Source: Patescibacteria group bacterium
GTDB lineage: Bacteria > Patescibacteriota > Microgenomatia > UBA1406 > GWC2-37-13
Direction of reading: 5' to 3'
NCBI GenBank assembly: GCA_026004455.1
Contig: BPJE01000002.1
Location: 176,874 to 240,873, forward strand
Length of the DNA: 64,000 nucleotides
Position 1 is the first letter of the stretch, and every line of letters starts with the position of its first letter. The notes beneath the pieces are model-generated. The model did no database searches. It was not told where the DNA came from and saw only the letters and a program-made list of their open reading frames with translations. Positions 24,912 through 32,837 of this stretch are shown in pieces. The translations under genes were made by a program, and so were the position numbers.

Positions 24912-25499
24912 ATGAATAAACAGAAAGCTCTTATAATAATAAAACCTGATGGTGTTCAACGAGGTTTAATCGGCAAAATAACTACTCGCTTTGAACAGGT
25001 CGGCCTGAAAATCATCGGACTGAAATTCGAGTGGGCAACTGAGGAAAAAATCATCGCTCATTATCCAGAAACTGATACATGGTTTAAAAAAGTTGGTGAA
25101 CGAACATTAACTAATTATGCAAAAAAAGGCTTGGATGCAAAAAAAGTTTTTGGTACTGATGACGCCATCAAAATTGGAAAAACTGTAAAAAAATGGCTAA
25201 TCAACTACCTTCAAGAATCACCAGTTTTTATTATGGCAGTTGAAGGTTATGAGTGTATTGAAATCGTCCGTAAACTTTCTGGAAATACCATTCCAGTTTT
25301 AGCCAACCCAGGGACAATTCGCGGTGATTTTTCTCACGACAGTATTGATTTAGCCAATGAGCAAAATCGACCATTAAGAAATATTATTCATGCTTCTGAC
25401 ACTGTTGAGGATGGTGAAAAAGAAGTTAGTCTTTGGTTTGAAAAAGACGAACTTTTTGATTATGAACGAGCTGACGAAAAAATTATGTTTCCATCATGA
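24912..25499 (+). CDS. ndk: Nucleoside diphosphate kinase, canonical active site
   Basis: A 195-residue NDK: ALIIIKPDGVQRGLIGKI, VFIMAVEGYECIEIVRKLSGNT, NPGTIRGDFSHDSID (Arg137) and RNIIHASDTVEDGEKE (phospho-His160 with Asn and Asp in place). It transfers the gamma phosphate of NTPs to NDPs through phosphohistidine. It carries the same about 50-residue insertion as the upstream paralogue, so the pair arose by tandem duplication. The 110-base spacer between them consists of AAAACTG-type heptamers. It ends in TGA, in agreement with standard code use. Confidence 0.92.
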   Translation: MNKQKALIIIKPDGVQRGLIGKITTRFEQVGLKIIGLKFEWATEEKIIAHYPETDTWFKKVGERTLTNYAKKGLDAKKVFGTDDAIKIGKTVKKWLINYLQESPVFIMAVEGYECIEIVRKLSGNTIPVLANPGTIRGDFSHDSIDLANEQNRPLRNIIHASDTVEDGEKEVSLWFEKDELFDYERADEKIMFPS

Positions 25500-25566
25500 T
25501 TATTTTTTATTTTTCAGTTTTTAATTTTCAATGAATTTTCATTTAGACAATTTTTTATTTATAAAA

Positions 25567-25923
25567 TTAATGCGTGTTTGAAGCTATTTTAGAAAAAATC
25601 ATTGTTAGTTCTTGAGCTTCTTTCCATAATTTACGACATTCATTGACCAAACTATCAGTTGATTTAGCTAACATTCTTAACCAATATTTAGTTTCTTTAC
25701 TTTCTTTTTTACAGATAAAAATTTTGTTTTTAAAATCTTTTTTCGACGCCGCTCCATTTGCTTCACAATAATTAGCGCCAATACTTAACCCCGATCTTAT
25801 TAATTGATCAATAATTGGAATAGTAATTATATTCTTTGGTGCTTTTTTGCATAAACTAATAATATTTTCACTAAATAAAGCTGTTCTCTCCTCTAATGGA
25901 TATTTGTTTAAAAATTTATTCAT
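25567..25923 (-). CDS. Four-helix-bundle protein (23S rRNA intervening-sequence protein family)
   Basis: A 118-residue protein of the family often labelled 'four helix bundle protein' or S23/IVP: NIIISLCKKAP-like first helix, PIIDQLIRSGLSIGANYCEANGAASKKDFKNKIFICKKESKETKYWLRML read in order is the classic signature (QL-x-R-(S/A)-x-x-S-x-x-x-N-x-x-E). Homologues occur free-standing or inside 23S rRNA intervening sequences. The role is not established; RNA binding or toxin-like functions have been proposed. Stand-alone here. Confidence 0.88.
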   Translation of the reverse strand: MNKFLNKYPLEERTALFSENIISLCKKAPKNIITIPIIDQLIRSGLSIGANYCEANGAASKKDFKNKIFICKKESKETKYWLRMLAKSTDSLVNECRKLWKEAQELTMIFSKIASNTH

Positions 25924-26027
25924 TGAAAAATAAATATTTATTGAAAATTTTAAAATGAAAAATGAAAACTGTCTATGGATTATAACCTACAAAAATAATA
26001 CTTGAAGTTGTTAGGGAAATTAAATTT

Positions 26028-26606
26028 TTAGAAAGTATTATTAAAAGATAGAATCTTTGTTAAAAGTTTTTTTACTTTTCTCTCAAAATCTTTTTTATCT
26101 TTATTATTTGTTAAAACATAATCACAATAAGCTAAACATTTACCAACTTGTTGACCAGTATTTTTTTCTCCTTTTCCCAGATCACGTCTGTCAACTTTTA
26201 AAAACTCATTCCAAGTCTTTGGATCCCAAGGTTTTTTACGATCAAGTAATCTCTTAAATCTTAACGCTCGTATAGATTTTATACCAATTAAACTAAAATT
26301 TTTTTGTTTTTTTAAAAACTCAACCTCAGCGGTATTTCTTATACCTTCTATAACCCAACGTGAATTTTTTGATTTTTTAATTATTTCTAAAGCCATTTTT
26401 GCTAAAATATCTCGTCCGTATTTTTTTCTTAGATCATTACCAATATCTTGAAGATCTTTTCTAGTAATATTTTTAATCCCTCTTTTTTTTGCTTCGTCGT
26501 GAACAATTGATGATAATGAAAACGAAGAAAAGCCAAAATTATTTATCAAATAATCCTTTAAAACTCCTTTGCCAACCGCAATCTGGCCAACAACACCAAT
26601 AAGCAT
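26028..26606 (-). CDS. Dephospho-CoA-kinase-like / nucleoside-kinase-like P-loop protein
   Basis: A 192-residue P-loop kinase of the AAA_18/dephospho-CoA-kinase-like type: Walker A IGVVGQIAVGKGVLKDYL, then FSLSSIVHDEAKKRG, RKDLQDIGNDLRKKYGRDILAKMAL, WVIEGIRNTAEVEFL (the Arg/Asn motif of archaeal nucleotide kinases) and a lid-like RFKRLLDRKKPWDPKTWNEFLKVDRRDLG. It may phosphorylate dephospho-CoA or a nucleotide. This is of interest because an archaeal-type CoA gene elsewhere in the window (51350-51708) is collapsed. Stand-alone. Confidence 0.65.
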   Translation of the reverse strand: MLIGVVGQIAVGKGVLKDYLINNFGFSSFSLSSIVHDEAKKRGIKNITRKDLQDIGNDLRKKYGRDILAKMALEIIKKSKNSRWVIEGIRNTAEVEFLKKQKNFSLIGIKSIRALRFKRLLDRKKPWDPKTWNEFLKVDRRDLGKGEKNTGQQVGKCLAYCDYVLTNNKDKKDFERKVKKLLTKILSFNNTF

Positions 26607-26609
26607 AGT

Positions 26610-26789
26610 GTGTAACGTATAACGTATAACGTGTAAAAAATAACAAATTAATAATTCAAAAGTTAAAATTCAAAAGTCAAAAGTAAAATCCGCCAATTGG
26701 CGGAAAAAGTTAAAAGTTTTTTTTATTTTTAAATTTTTAATTTTGAATTTTAATTTTGACTTTTGCATTTTGCATTTTGAATTTTATTT
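26610..26789. repeat. Composite repeat spacer: TAACGTR heptamers, GTCAAAA heptamers and CCGCCAATTGGCGG palindrome
   Basis: The spacer begins with TAACGTA/TAACGTG units, continues with TCAAAAGTCAAAAG, holds the perfect palindrome TCCGCCAATTGGCGGA at 26689-26704, and ends with TTTTGAA and TTTTGCA units. The palindrome is the same type that is inserted in pepP-like, leuS and transketolase genes. Confidence 0.8.
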
Positions 26790-26793
26790 TATC

Positions 26794-27612
26794 TCATAAC
26801 CCATACATCCTCTTTATCATCTCCACCACCCTATCTCCCCAAATTAACATTAAAACAACTCCAATAATTATAAAAGGCCCAAAGGCGATTTTGCTTTTTA
26901 GTTTTTTTTGACGAAAAATTATCAAAACAATCCCATAAATTGCTCCAGTAATCACCGCGATATATAAAGCCAAAAGTCCTTTTTGCCAACCTAATAAAAA
27001 ACCAATTATTGCCGATATTATCACATCGCCAAATCCCATTGCTCGTTCTTTTGAGATAAAATAAATCAAAAAAATTGGCAAAGCAACAATAAAACTTGAT
27101 GGTATGAAATTAGTTAAAAATGGTTGAAAATGGTTAAAATTAGTCAAATGAAATCCTAATACAAAAATAAACAAACTTAAAAGTACCCAATCAGAAACTA
27201 GATGATATTTTAAATCAGAAATAAAAATCACTATAAAACAAGAAGTAATTCCCCAAGAAAAAAATAACTTAAACAAGTTTAAAATATTTTCTTTTTGAAA
27301 ACTGAAAATTGAAAACTCATTAAAAACTGAAAACTGAAAACTGAAAACTAATAAAAAAACCAAACCTGTAATCATCTCAATCATCGGATACTGCCAACTT
27401 ATTTTTTTACGACAGTAACGACACCGTCCTTTTATCAAAAAAAAACTGACGATTGGAATTAAGTCATACCAAGCTAGTTTGTGATGACAATGATCACAAT
27501 GAGATCTTCCAGATAAACTTTCCTCCTGAATCAACCTATCAATCACCACATTTAAAAAAGAACCAATTGAAGCCCCAAATAAAAAGATAAAAAATAACAA
27601 TAAATAATTCAT
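26794..27612 (-). CDS. pilD: Prepilin peptidase (A24 family)
   Basis: A 272-residue integral membrane aspartyl protease that cleaves and N-methylates type IV prepilins. Seen: FGASIGSFLNVVIDRL, the zinc-binding CDHCHHKLAWYDLIPIVSFFLIKGRCRYC with the four cysteines of the methyltransferase-type domain, and the GxGD active site in ERAMGFGDVIISAIIG; the first catalytic Asp is in FISDLKYHLVSD. Two low-complexity insertions are in frame: FQFSVFNEFSIFSF (AAAACTG heptamers) and LTNFNHFQPFLTNF (10-bp units). Its start overlaps the stop of the M16 gene by four bases (ATGA), so it is the last gene of an operon. Confidence 0.92.
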   Translation of the reverse strand: MNYLLLFFIFLFGASIGSFLNVVIDRLIQEESLSGRSHCDHCHHKLAWYDLIPIVSFFLIKGRCRYCRKKISWQYPMIEMITGLVFLLVFSFQFSVFNEFSIFSFQKENILNLFKLFFSWGITSCFIVIFISDLKYHLVSDWVLLSLFIFVLGFHLTNFNHFQPFLTNFIPSSFIVALPIFLIYFISKERAMGFGDVIISAIIGFLLGWQKGLLALYIAVITGAIYGIVLIIFRQKKLKSKIAFGPFIIIGVVLMLIWGDRVVEMIKRMYGL

Positions 27613-28967
27613 AAACTAATAAATTTTTCAAATTTACTTTCTTTAAAATGTCCAATGAGAGCAAAATTTAAGTTTTTTTTGACAAATAATTGCTTTGCTA
27701 AAGATATCAGATCATCTTTAGTCACTTTTTCAATCTCTTTTATTACCTCCTCAACTGTCTTGTACTTATTAGTTAAAACTAAAGAAGTACCAAAAGAATT
27801 AGCAATATTAATTGAGTCCTCAAGAGATAATAATAATTTTCCCTTAAGATACTCTTTAGCTTTTTTTATCTCCTCATCTTTTAAATCACCAGCAGCAATT
27901 TTTTCGTGTTCATCAATAATCACTTTTACTGCTTCTTTGATCTTATCTAAATTATTAACAACTCCAGCAGAAGTAGCAATATAACCAACATCTTGATATA
28001 GCTCTTTTCCTGTATGAACATAATAACAAAGACCTCGACGCTCTCTCACTTCAATAAAAAGCCTTGATGACATACCGCCACCTAAAATCGATGATAACAC
28101 TGACAAAGCATAACGCCTTTTATCAAATAAAGAAAACGCTCGATAACCTAAAACAAAATGAGCTTGCTGAGTCTCTTTATATTTAACAAAAATCTCTGGT
28201 TTTTCTTGACTTTCTTTTACTTTTTGAAAATTAATTTTTTTATCTCCATGCCATTCTGAAAATTTTTCCTCAATTACATTCAAATAATCATCAAAAACTG
28301 AAAGCGAAGACGCCTGATTTTGAGTCAATGGCTTGGGTGACCCATCGGGTGAAGCCGACTCAAAATCACGGCGTCGAGCCTTGCTTAACCCTCCAGCCAC
28401 CACCAAAACCGCATTTTTTGGTTGATAAAGACTTTGAATATAATCAACAAAAGTTTTCCTAGTAAATGAAGTCACTGTCTCTTTTGTTCCGGCAATATCC
28501 ATCCCTAAAGGATTATTTTTATAAAGTAAATTTTCAAAATAATCAGCTACCTTTCTATACGGCGTATCCTCATACATATTTATCTCCTCGACAATCACCC
28601 CTTTTTCTCTCTCAATCTCCTCCTCTTTTAAAAGCGGATGTAAAACCATATCAGATAAAACATCAATCATCGTCTCAAAATGATCAACTGTGGCTTTTAT
28701 CCAATAACCAGTATGATCTTTTGAAGTAAAAGCATTAAAAACACCGCCTAACCCCTCAACAATTGAGGAGATGATAAATGATGAAGGATATTTTTTACTT
28801 CCTTTAAAAGCCATATGTTCAAAAAAATGAGCTACTCCATTGTTTTTTTCATTTTCATATCTGCTTCCAGCGCCAACCAAAAGCAATGTTGTTAAAGTTG
28901 GAAAAGCCTTAGTATCAATAAGTAACACCCTTAAACCATTTTTTAATTGAGTTTGTTTGATATTCAT
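27609..28967 (-). CDS. M16-family zinc peptidase
   Basis: A 452-residue insulinase/processing-peptidase homologue. The inverted zinc motif HFFEH (His47, Glu50, His51) is followed by the downstream Glu in EKGVIVEEINMYEDTP. The C-terminal half has the M16 second domain (LSVLSSILGGGMSSRLFIEVRERRGLCYYV). It is probably cytosolic and degrades small peptides. A segment KARRRDFESASPDGSPKPLTQNQ (nucleotides 28304-28380) is repeat-derived and lies in frame between VLVVAGG and the next domain. It overlaps both neighbours by four bases, indicating an mscS-M16-pilD operon. Confidence 0.92.
   Translation of the reverse strand: MNIKQTQLKNGLRVLLIDTKAFPTLTTLLLVGAGSRYENEKNNGVAHFFEHMAFKGSKKYPSSFIISSIVEGLGGVFNAFTSKDHTGYWIKATVDHFETMIDVLSDMVLHPLLKEEEIEREKGVIVEEINMYEDTPYRKVADYFENLLYKNNPLGMDIAGTKETVTSFTRKTFVDYIQSLYQPKNAVLVVAGGLSKARRRDFESASPDGSPKPLTQNQASSLSVFDDYLNVIEEKFSEWHGDKKINFQKVKESQEKPEIFVKYKETQQAHFVLGYRAFSLFDKRRYALSVLSSILGGGMSSRLFIEVRERRGLCYYVHTGKELYQDVGYIATSAGVVNNLDKIKEAVKVIIDEHEKIAAGDLKDEEIKKAKEYLKGKLLLSLEDSINIANSFGTSLVLTNKYKTVEEVIKEIEKVTKDDLISLAKQLFVKKNLNFALIGHFKESKFEKFISL
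28304..28380. repeat. Repeat inserted in frame in the M16 peptidase gene
   Basis: Bounded by GCGAAGACGCC and GGCGTCGAGCC, with GCTTGGGTGACCCATCGGGT inside and a nested inverted pair TTTTGAGTC/GACTCAAAA. It shares ends, core and reading frame with the repeat at 17271-17370. Confidence 0.75.
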
Positions 28968-29461
28968 TTTTTAATTTTAACAACTGAAGTAATCTGTGAA
29001 TTTGGGATAATAATCGTATTGTCTTTTTTATCTTTTAAAACAGTATAACGAAGAGTGATTTTTTTCACTTTTCCTTCAAGAGCAGCAATTTTTACATAAT
29101 CGCCAACCTCAAACTGATTATCAAAAATAATAAAAAATCCACTGATCAAATCTTTAGCTAAAGATTGAGCACCAAAAGAAAATGCTAATCCAATTATTCC
29201 CGCTCCAGTTAAAAATGGAGTTAAATTAACCTCCCACAAAACTAAGATATAATAAATCACACCAAAATAAATCACTACATAAACAATACTATCAAGAAAA
29301 GATCTTAATGTCTGTGATTTTCTTAAAAGTTTTTCATTTTGAGTCTTCTCTACTCCAAAAATCGCAGTTTTTAAAATTTTCTTTATTATTAAAGTTAAAA
29401 AATAACCAACAATAATATAAATAATTGAAAAAGTTAGATTTTTAAAAATAACTGTATTCAT
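28964..29461 (-). CDS. mscS: MscS-type mechanosensitive channel, short form
   Basis: A 165-residue channel with two or three membrane helices (TFSIIYIIVGYFLTLIIKK; VYVVIYFGVIYYILVLW) and the conserved pore helix and beta domain: FLTGAGIIGLAFSFGAQSLAKDLISGFFIIFDNQFEVGDYV in order, ending PNSQITSVVKIKK. It lacks the C-terminal cytoplasmic vestibule of E. coli MscS (286 residues), so it is a minimal version. It releases solutes under hypo-osmotic shock. First gene of an operon with the M16 peptidase and prepilin peptidase. Confidence 0.88.
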   Translation of the reverse strand: MNTVIFKNLTFSIIYIIVGYFLTLIIKKILKTAIFGVEKTQNEKLLRKSQTLRSFLDSIVYVVIYFGVIYYILVLWEVNLTPFLTGAGIIGLAFSFGAQSLAKDLISGFFIIFDNQFEVGDYVKIAALEGKVKKITLRYTVLKDKKDNTIIIPNSQITSVVKIKK

Positions 29462-29503
29462 ATAATTTTGACTTTTGACTTTTGAATTTTGAATTTTTTT
29501 AAG

Positions 29504-29576
29504 TGACTGCTGAGGGATTTGAACCCCCGACCTTCTGAATGTAAGTCAGACGCTCTAGCCGCTGAGCTAAGCAGTC
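29504..29576 (-). tRNA. tRNA-Val(TAC)
   Basis: Minus strand from 29576: acceptor GACTGCT/AGCAGTC, D-arm AGCTCAGCGGCTAGAGCG, anticodon stem TCTGA/TCAGA with loop CTTACAT giving TAC, and T-arm GGGGG-TTCAAAT-CCCTC. CCA is not encoded. Confidence 0.93.
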
Positions 29577-29639
29577 AATATAATAATTATACTATAAAAT
29601 AGATCTAACATCTAACATTAAAAAATTGACCTAATTATT

Positions 29640-29676
29640 AAGGACAGAACTTTTTTTTCAAAAAGGTTCTGTCCTT
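29640..29676. repeat. GGACAGAACC hairpin, copy 4
   Basis: AAGGACAGAACTTTTTTTTC then AAAAAGGTTCTGTCCTT followed by TTTA. The left arm has lost one C. It sits between tRNA-Val and the MtaB-type gene; 29690-29820 is AT-rich filler of TTTAATT units. Confidence 0.75.
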
Positions 29677-29828
29677 TTTAAAATAATAAATAAACAAATA
29701 AATAAATTTTTAATCAACAAAAAATAATTCAATAAATTAATAATTAAAATTAAAAAATTTTTAATTTTAAATTGCAATTTTTAATTTTTCATTTTTAATT
29801 TTTAATTTATTTATTTATAATTTTATCC

Positions 29829-31190
29829 ATGAAATTTTACTCTTTTGCTTTTGGTTGTCGGGTTAATGAAGCAGAAAAAGAAGCTTTAGATAAACAACTT
29901 CTAAATGAAGGAATGATTTTTGATGAAAAAAATCCTGATATTTTTATTATTAATACTTGTTCAGTCACCCAAAAAGCAGAAAGAGAAGCAAGAAATCTTA
30001 TCTATCAAACAAAAAGGAAATTACCAAATACTAAAATTGTTATCACTGGCTGTGCTGCTACTTATTGGCAAAAAAATAATCTTTACAAAGACTTGCCTAT
30101 TGATCTTTTGGTTGATAACCTAAATAAAGAATTTCTCGCAAAAATCATAAAAAAAAGACTGTTCCAATCCTCCCAATTCGACCTACGCGGTCGCCAGTGG
30201 ACTGATAAAACAATCCAAAATCAACTAATTTCAAGCAAATTTTTATCATCAAAAAGGATGATGGTAAAAATTCAAGATGGTTGCCAACGTTTTTGTAGCT
30301 TTTGCATTGTCCCCTATCTTCGAGGTCTGCCAAAATCATACAAAATCAAAGAAATAGTAAAATATATCAATTCTCTTAATAATCAAAAAAATAATCATAA
30401 AGATAAAAAATGTCATCCCGAACTTGTTTCGGGATCTCATTTTTCCGAAGTTATCCTCACTGCCATTAATACCGAAGCTTTTGGTTATGATACTGGTGAA
30501 AGTTTTATTGACTTAATTGATGAAATTATTAAAAAAACCTCTATTCCTCGAATTAGTTTTGGCTCAATTCATCCTTGGTCAATTAATAGCCAATTTATTA
30601 ATTTTTATCAAAAAATTTTAACAGTCAATCGGCTTGTCAATTTCTTCCATATTCCTCTTCAATCAGGCTCAAATGCAATTTTAAAAATTATGAAGCGCGG
30701 ATATACAAGAGAGGAATTTTTGGAAAAATTGGAAAATTTGAAAAAAATTAATCCCTATCTTTTTTTAGCCACTGATATCATTGTTGGATTTTTGGAAGAA
30801 ACTGAAAAAGAATTTGAGGAAACTTATGAATTTTTAGAAAAATCACCCCTTTCTCGTTTTCATATTTTTCGCTTTTCAAAGCGCCAAAACACCGCTGCTT
30901 ATTATCTGGCAAAAAAATTAAAAGAACCAACAGTTGAAGAAAAGAAAAAACGGGCAAAGATTTTAAAAACTCTCTCTGATAAAAAATTTTCCCTTTTTCA
31001 AGAAAAAAATCTTGGTCGTTTTTCAAACGCTTTGATACTTAATAAAAAAGAAAATGATTTTTACGAAGGACTTTTGGATAATCAACTACCAGTTTTTATA
31101 TCAACTGACAAAAAGATACAGCCTGGAGATATTATTAAAGTTAAAGTTGAAAAAATAAACTCAGGAAAATTAATTGCAAAAATGATATAA
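29829..31190 (+). CDS. MiaB/MtaB-family radical-SAM tRNA methylthiotransferase
   Basis: A 453-residue enzyme with the three parts of methylthiotransferases: an N-terminal UPF0004 domain (FGCRVNEAEKEAL, NTCSVTQKAEREARN, ITGCAA with three cluster cysteines), a radical SAM core (KIQDGCQRFCSFCIVPYLRG, CxxxCxxC at about residues 152-159), and a C-terminal TRAM-like domain (FSNALILNKKENDFYEG...GDIIKVKVEKINSGKL). GCRVN and CSVT favour the MtaB group acting on t6A37. An insertion of about 22 residues (NNQKNNHKDKKCHPELVSGS, about residues 184-203) separates the SAM core strands; it is encoded by a palindromic repeat at 30412-30439. Confidence 0.92.
   Translation: MKFYSFAFGCRVNEAEKEALDKQLLNEGMIFDEKNPDIFIINTCSVTQKAEREARNLIYQTKRKLPNTKIVITGCAATYWQKNNLYKDLPIDLLVDNLNKEFLAKIIKKRLFQSSQFDLRGRQWTDKTIQNQLISSKFLSSKRMMVKIQDGCQRFCSFCIVPYLRGLPKSYKIKEIVKYINSLNNQKNNHKDKKCHPELVSGSHFSEVILTAINTEAFGYDTGESFIDLIDEIIKKTSIPRISFGSIHPWSINSQFINFYQKILTVNRLVNFFHIPLQSGSNAILKIMKRGYTREEFLEKLENLKKINPYLFLATDIIVGFLEETEKEFEETYEFLEKSPLSRFHIFRFSKRQNTAAYYLAKKLKEPTVEEKKKRAKILKTLSDKKFSLFQEKNLGRFSNALILNKKENDFYEGLLDNQLPVFISTDKKIQPGDIIKVKVEKINSGKLIAKMI
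30412..30439. repeat. GTCATCCCGAACTTGTTTC palindrome inside the methylthiotransferase gene
   Basis: The unit reads GTCATCCCGAACTTGTTTCG then GGATCTCA, a hairpin of ATCCCGAA(C) with (G)TTTCGGGAT. It is translated as CHPELVSGSH. The same unit lies in non-coding positions at 24186-24211 and 62992. Confidence 0.9.
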
Positions 31191-31235
31191 TTTTCATTGA
31201 TAATTAGATAGCCTAGTGATAAAATTATTTTTTTA

Positions 31236-31308
31236 GGGTCCGTAGCTCAACTGGCAGAGCAGCAGCCTTTTAAGCTGTTGGTTCCGGGTTCGAGTCCCGG
31301 CGGACTCA
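31236..31308 (+). tRNA. tRNA-Lys(TTT)
   Basis: Acceptor GGGTCCG/CGGACTC, D-arm AGCTCAACTGGCAGAGCA, anticodon stem CAGC/GCTG with loop CTTTTAA giving TTT, T-arm CCGGG-TTCGAGT-CCCGG, discriminator A. Five bases separate it from tRNA-His, so they share a transcript with the CDF gene. Confidence 0.94.
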
Positions 31309-31313
31309 CAGGT

Positions 31314-31388
31314 GGTGATCGTAGCTCAACCCGGTAGAGCATCTGCCTGTGGAGCAGAATGTTGCGGGTTCAAATCCCGTCGATCACC
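31314..31388 (+). tRNA. tRNA-His(GTG)
   Basis: Starts with the extra G(-1) at 31314 opposite C73 at 31388, as required for HisRS. Acceptor GTGATCG/CGATCAC, anticodon stem TCTGC/GCAGA with loop CTGTGGA giving GTG, T-arm GCGGG-TTCAAAT-CCCGT. The D-loop (AACCCGGT) is one base longer than in the neighbouring tRNA-Lys. Confidence 0.93.
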
Positions 31389-31396
31389 CAAGCTAA

Positions 31397-32278
31397 ATGA
31401 AAAAATCTCTTTTAAAATATACTTATCTTTCAATATTTACCTCAATCGTTGTTATTTCTTTAAAAATACTTGCTTATTTTTTAACCAAATCAGTTGGGTT
31501 TTTATCTGATGCAATTGAATCTTTGGTAAATCTGGCATCAGCCATTATTGCTTACTTTATGTTAAAGTTGGCAGAAAAACCAGCTGACTATAACCATCCA
31601 TATGGCCACACAAAAGCAGAATACTTTTCCAGTCTTTTTGAGGCAGGAATGATTTTTATTGCTTCTTTGTCAATTATTTTTTCTGCAATTCAAAGAATTA
31701 TTCATCCTAAAGCTCTTGAACAAATATCCTTAGGTCTTGTTGTTTCTTTTTTGGCAACGTTAATAAATTTTTTCACCGCAAAAATACTTATCTCTGCTGG
31801 TAAAAAAAACCACTCAATCACTCTTGAGGCAGATGGTCATCACTTGATGACTGATGTTTTGACCTCAGTTGGAGTGATTGTCGCTGTTTTTTTAGTCCAA
31901 ATGACAGGATTTTTGATTCTTGATCCCCTTGTTGCTATTGCCGTTGCTTTAAATATTTTGTTTACTGCTATAGCCTTGATAAAACGCTCTGTTTCTGGAT
32001 TTTTAGATGAGTCGCTTGATAAAAAAGATCTAAAAATCATCAGCAAAATTTTTCAAAAATACGAAAAAAAAGATATAAAATTTCACTCAATTAAATCCCG
32101 CCAGTCAGCTCAAAAAAAATTCTTAAGTTTTCATATTTTACTCCCAAACAACTGGTCAATCAAAAAATCTCATGATTTGGTTTATAAAATTGAAAAAGAA
32201 ATCAAAAAAAACTTAGGCGAAATCGAACTTGATAGCCACCTAGAACCAATTGACGATAAAAAGTCTTTTGAGGAATAA
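31397..32278 (+). CDS. Cation diffusion facilitator (CDF) transporter
   Basis: A 293-residue CDF protein with six membrane helices exporting Zn2+, Fe2+ or Mn2+ in exchange for protons. The metal site is visible: SDAIESLVNLAS (Asp in TM2, with an HPYGHTKAE loop after it) and EADGHHLMTDVLTSVGV (HxxxD in TM5). The C-terminal cytoplasmic domain follows (FLDESLDKKDLKIISKIF...FHILLPNNWSIKKSHDL). Usual length. The ATG lies eight bases after tRNA-His, suggesting co-transcription with the two tRNAs. Confidence 0.93.
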   Translation: MKKSLLKYTYLSIFTSIVVISLKILAYFLTKSVGFLSDAIESLVNLASAIIAYFMLKLAEKPADYNHPYGHTKAEYFSSLFEAGMIFIASLSIIFSAIQRIIHPKALEQISLGLVVSFLATLINFFTAKILISAGKKNHSITLEADGHHLMTDVLTSVGVIVAVFLVQMTGFLILDPLVAIAVALNILFTAIALIKRSVSGFLDESLDKKDLKIISKIFQKYEKKDIKFHSIKSRQSAQKKFLSFHILLPNNWSIKKSHDLVYKIEKEIKKNLGEIELDSHLEPIDDKKSFEE

Positions 32279-32322
32279 AAAAATTGATTTTTATTAAACA
32301 ATAAATAAATTTTTAATATAAT

Positions 32323-32511
32323 ATGCCGGAAAATAATATTCTTGAAACAATACGAGGAAATTTAAGAAGATATCTTAAAAATTCTCAAGGAATTGGGGGA
32401 GTAGAAATTCTTAGAAGACAGCGAGAGATGGGGGGGAAAGGAAATTTCACTCCCCTATCTAAAGCTTTCCAAGAGACTGCAAGAGATAGAAAAAAATTAA
32501 GACAAAAATAA
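32323..32511 (+). CDS. Small basic protein (unknown)
   Basis: A 62-residue basic protein, MPENNILETIRGNLRRYL...GVEILRRQREMGG...KAFQETARDRKKLRQK. No known motif. It is preceded directly by TTTTTAATATAAT, so transcription would begin very close to the ATG. It could be a real small protein or chance; the intact, Arg-rich frame among otherwise repeat-filled DNA favours a gene. Confidence 0.4.
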   Translation: MPENNILETIRGNLRRYLKNSQGIGGVEILRRQREMGGKGNFTPLSKAFQETARDRKKLRQK

Positions 32512-32530
32512 TATTAAAAATTTTAACTTT

Positions 32531-32788
32531 TGCCTGCCCGCTATCTTAGATATGGTTTAGGAATCTCAAATCAGATGCTGAAACCCTCCTAAAACGGCAG
32601 GCAAGCCAAGTTCGGCATGACAATAAAAGATGCTGAAACAAGTTCAACATGACAAGAAAAAAATAAAATCTGTAGTGAGCAGGATAATACCCTATTAATG
32701 AAATTAAGGAAATATTTTTTTAACTGTCATTCCTGCGGAAGCAGGAATCCATTTTTTTCCTGGATTCCGCATCAAGTGCGGAATGACA
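32531..32788. repeat. Mosaic of nested palindromic repeats
   Basis: Contains, in order: TGCCTGCCCGC..., then AGATGCTGAAAC interrupted by CCTCCTAAAACGGCAGGCAA before continuing AAGTTCGGCATGACA; another AGATGCTGAAACAAGTTCAA with CATGACA; and at 32724-32788 the pair GTCATTCCTGCGGAAGCAGG with AATCC and TGGATTCCGCATCAAGTGCG with GAATGACA. One palindrome has inserted into the loop of another. No gene in 32512-32837. Confidence 0.8.
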
Positions 32789-32837
32789 ATAAATAAAATT
32801 AAAAGTTTAAAGTGCAAAATCAACCAGTTGACCCCAC

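Noticed and set aside
31312..31509. Open frame over tRNA-His and the start of the CDF gene
   Set aside because: It lies on the tRNA and out of frame with the transporter.
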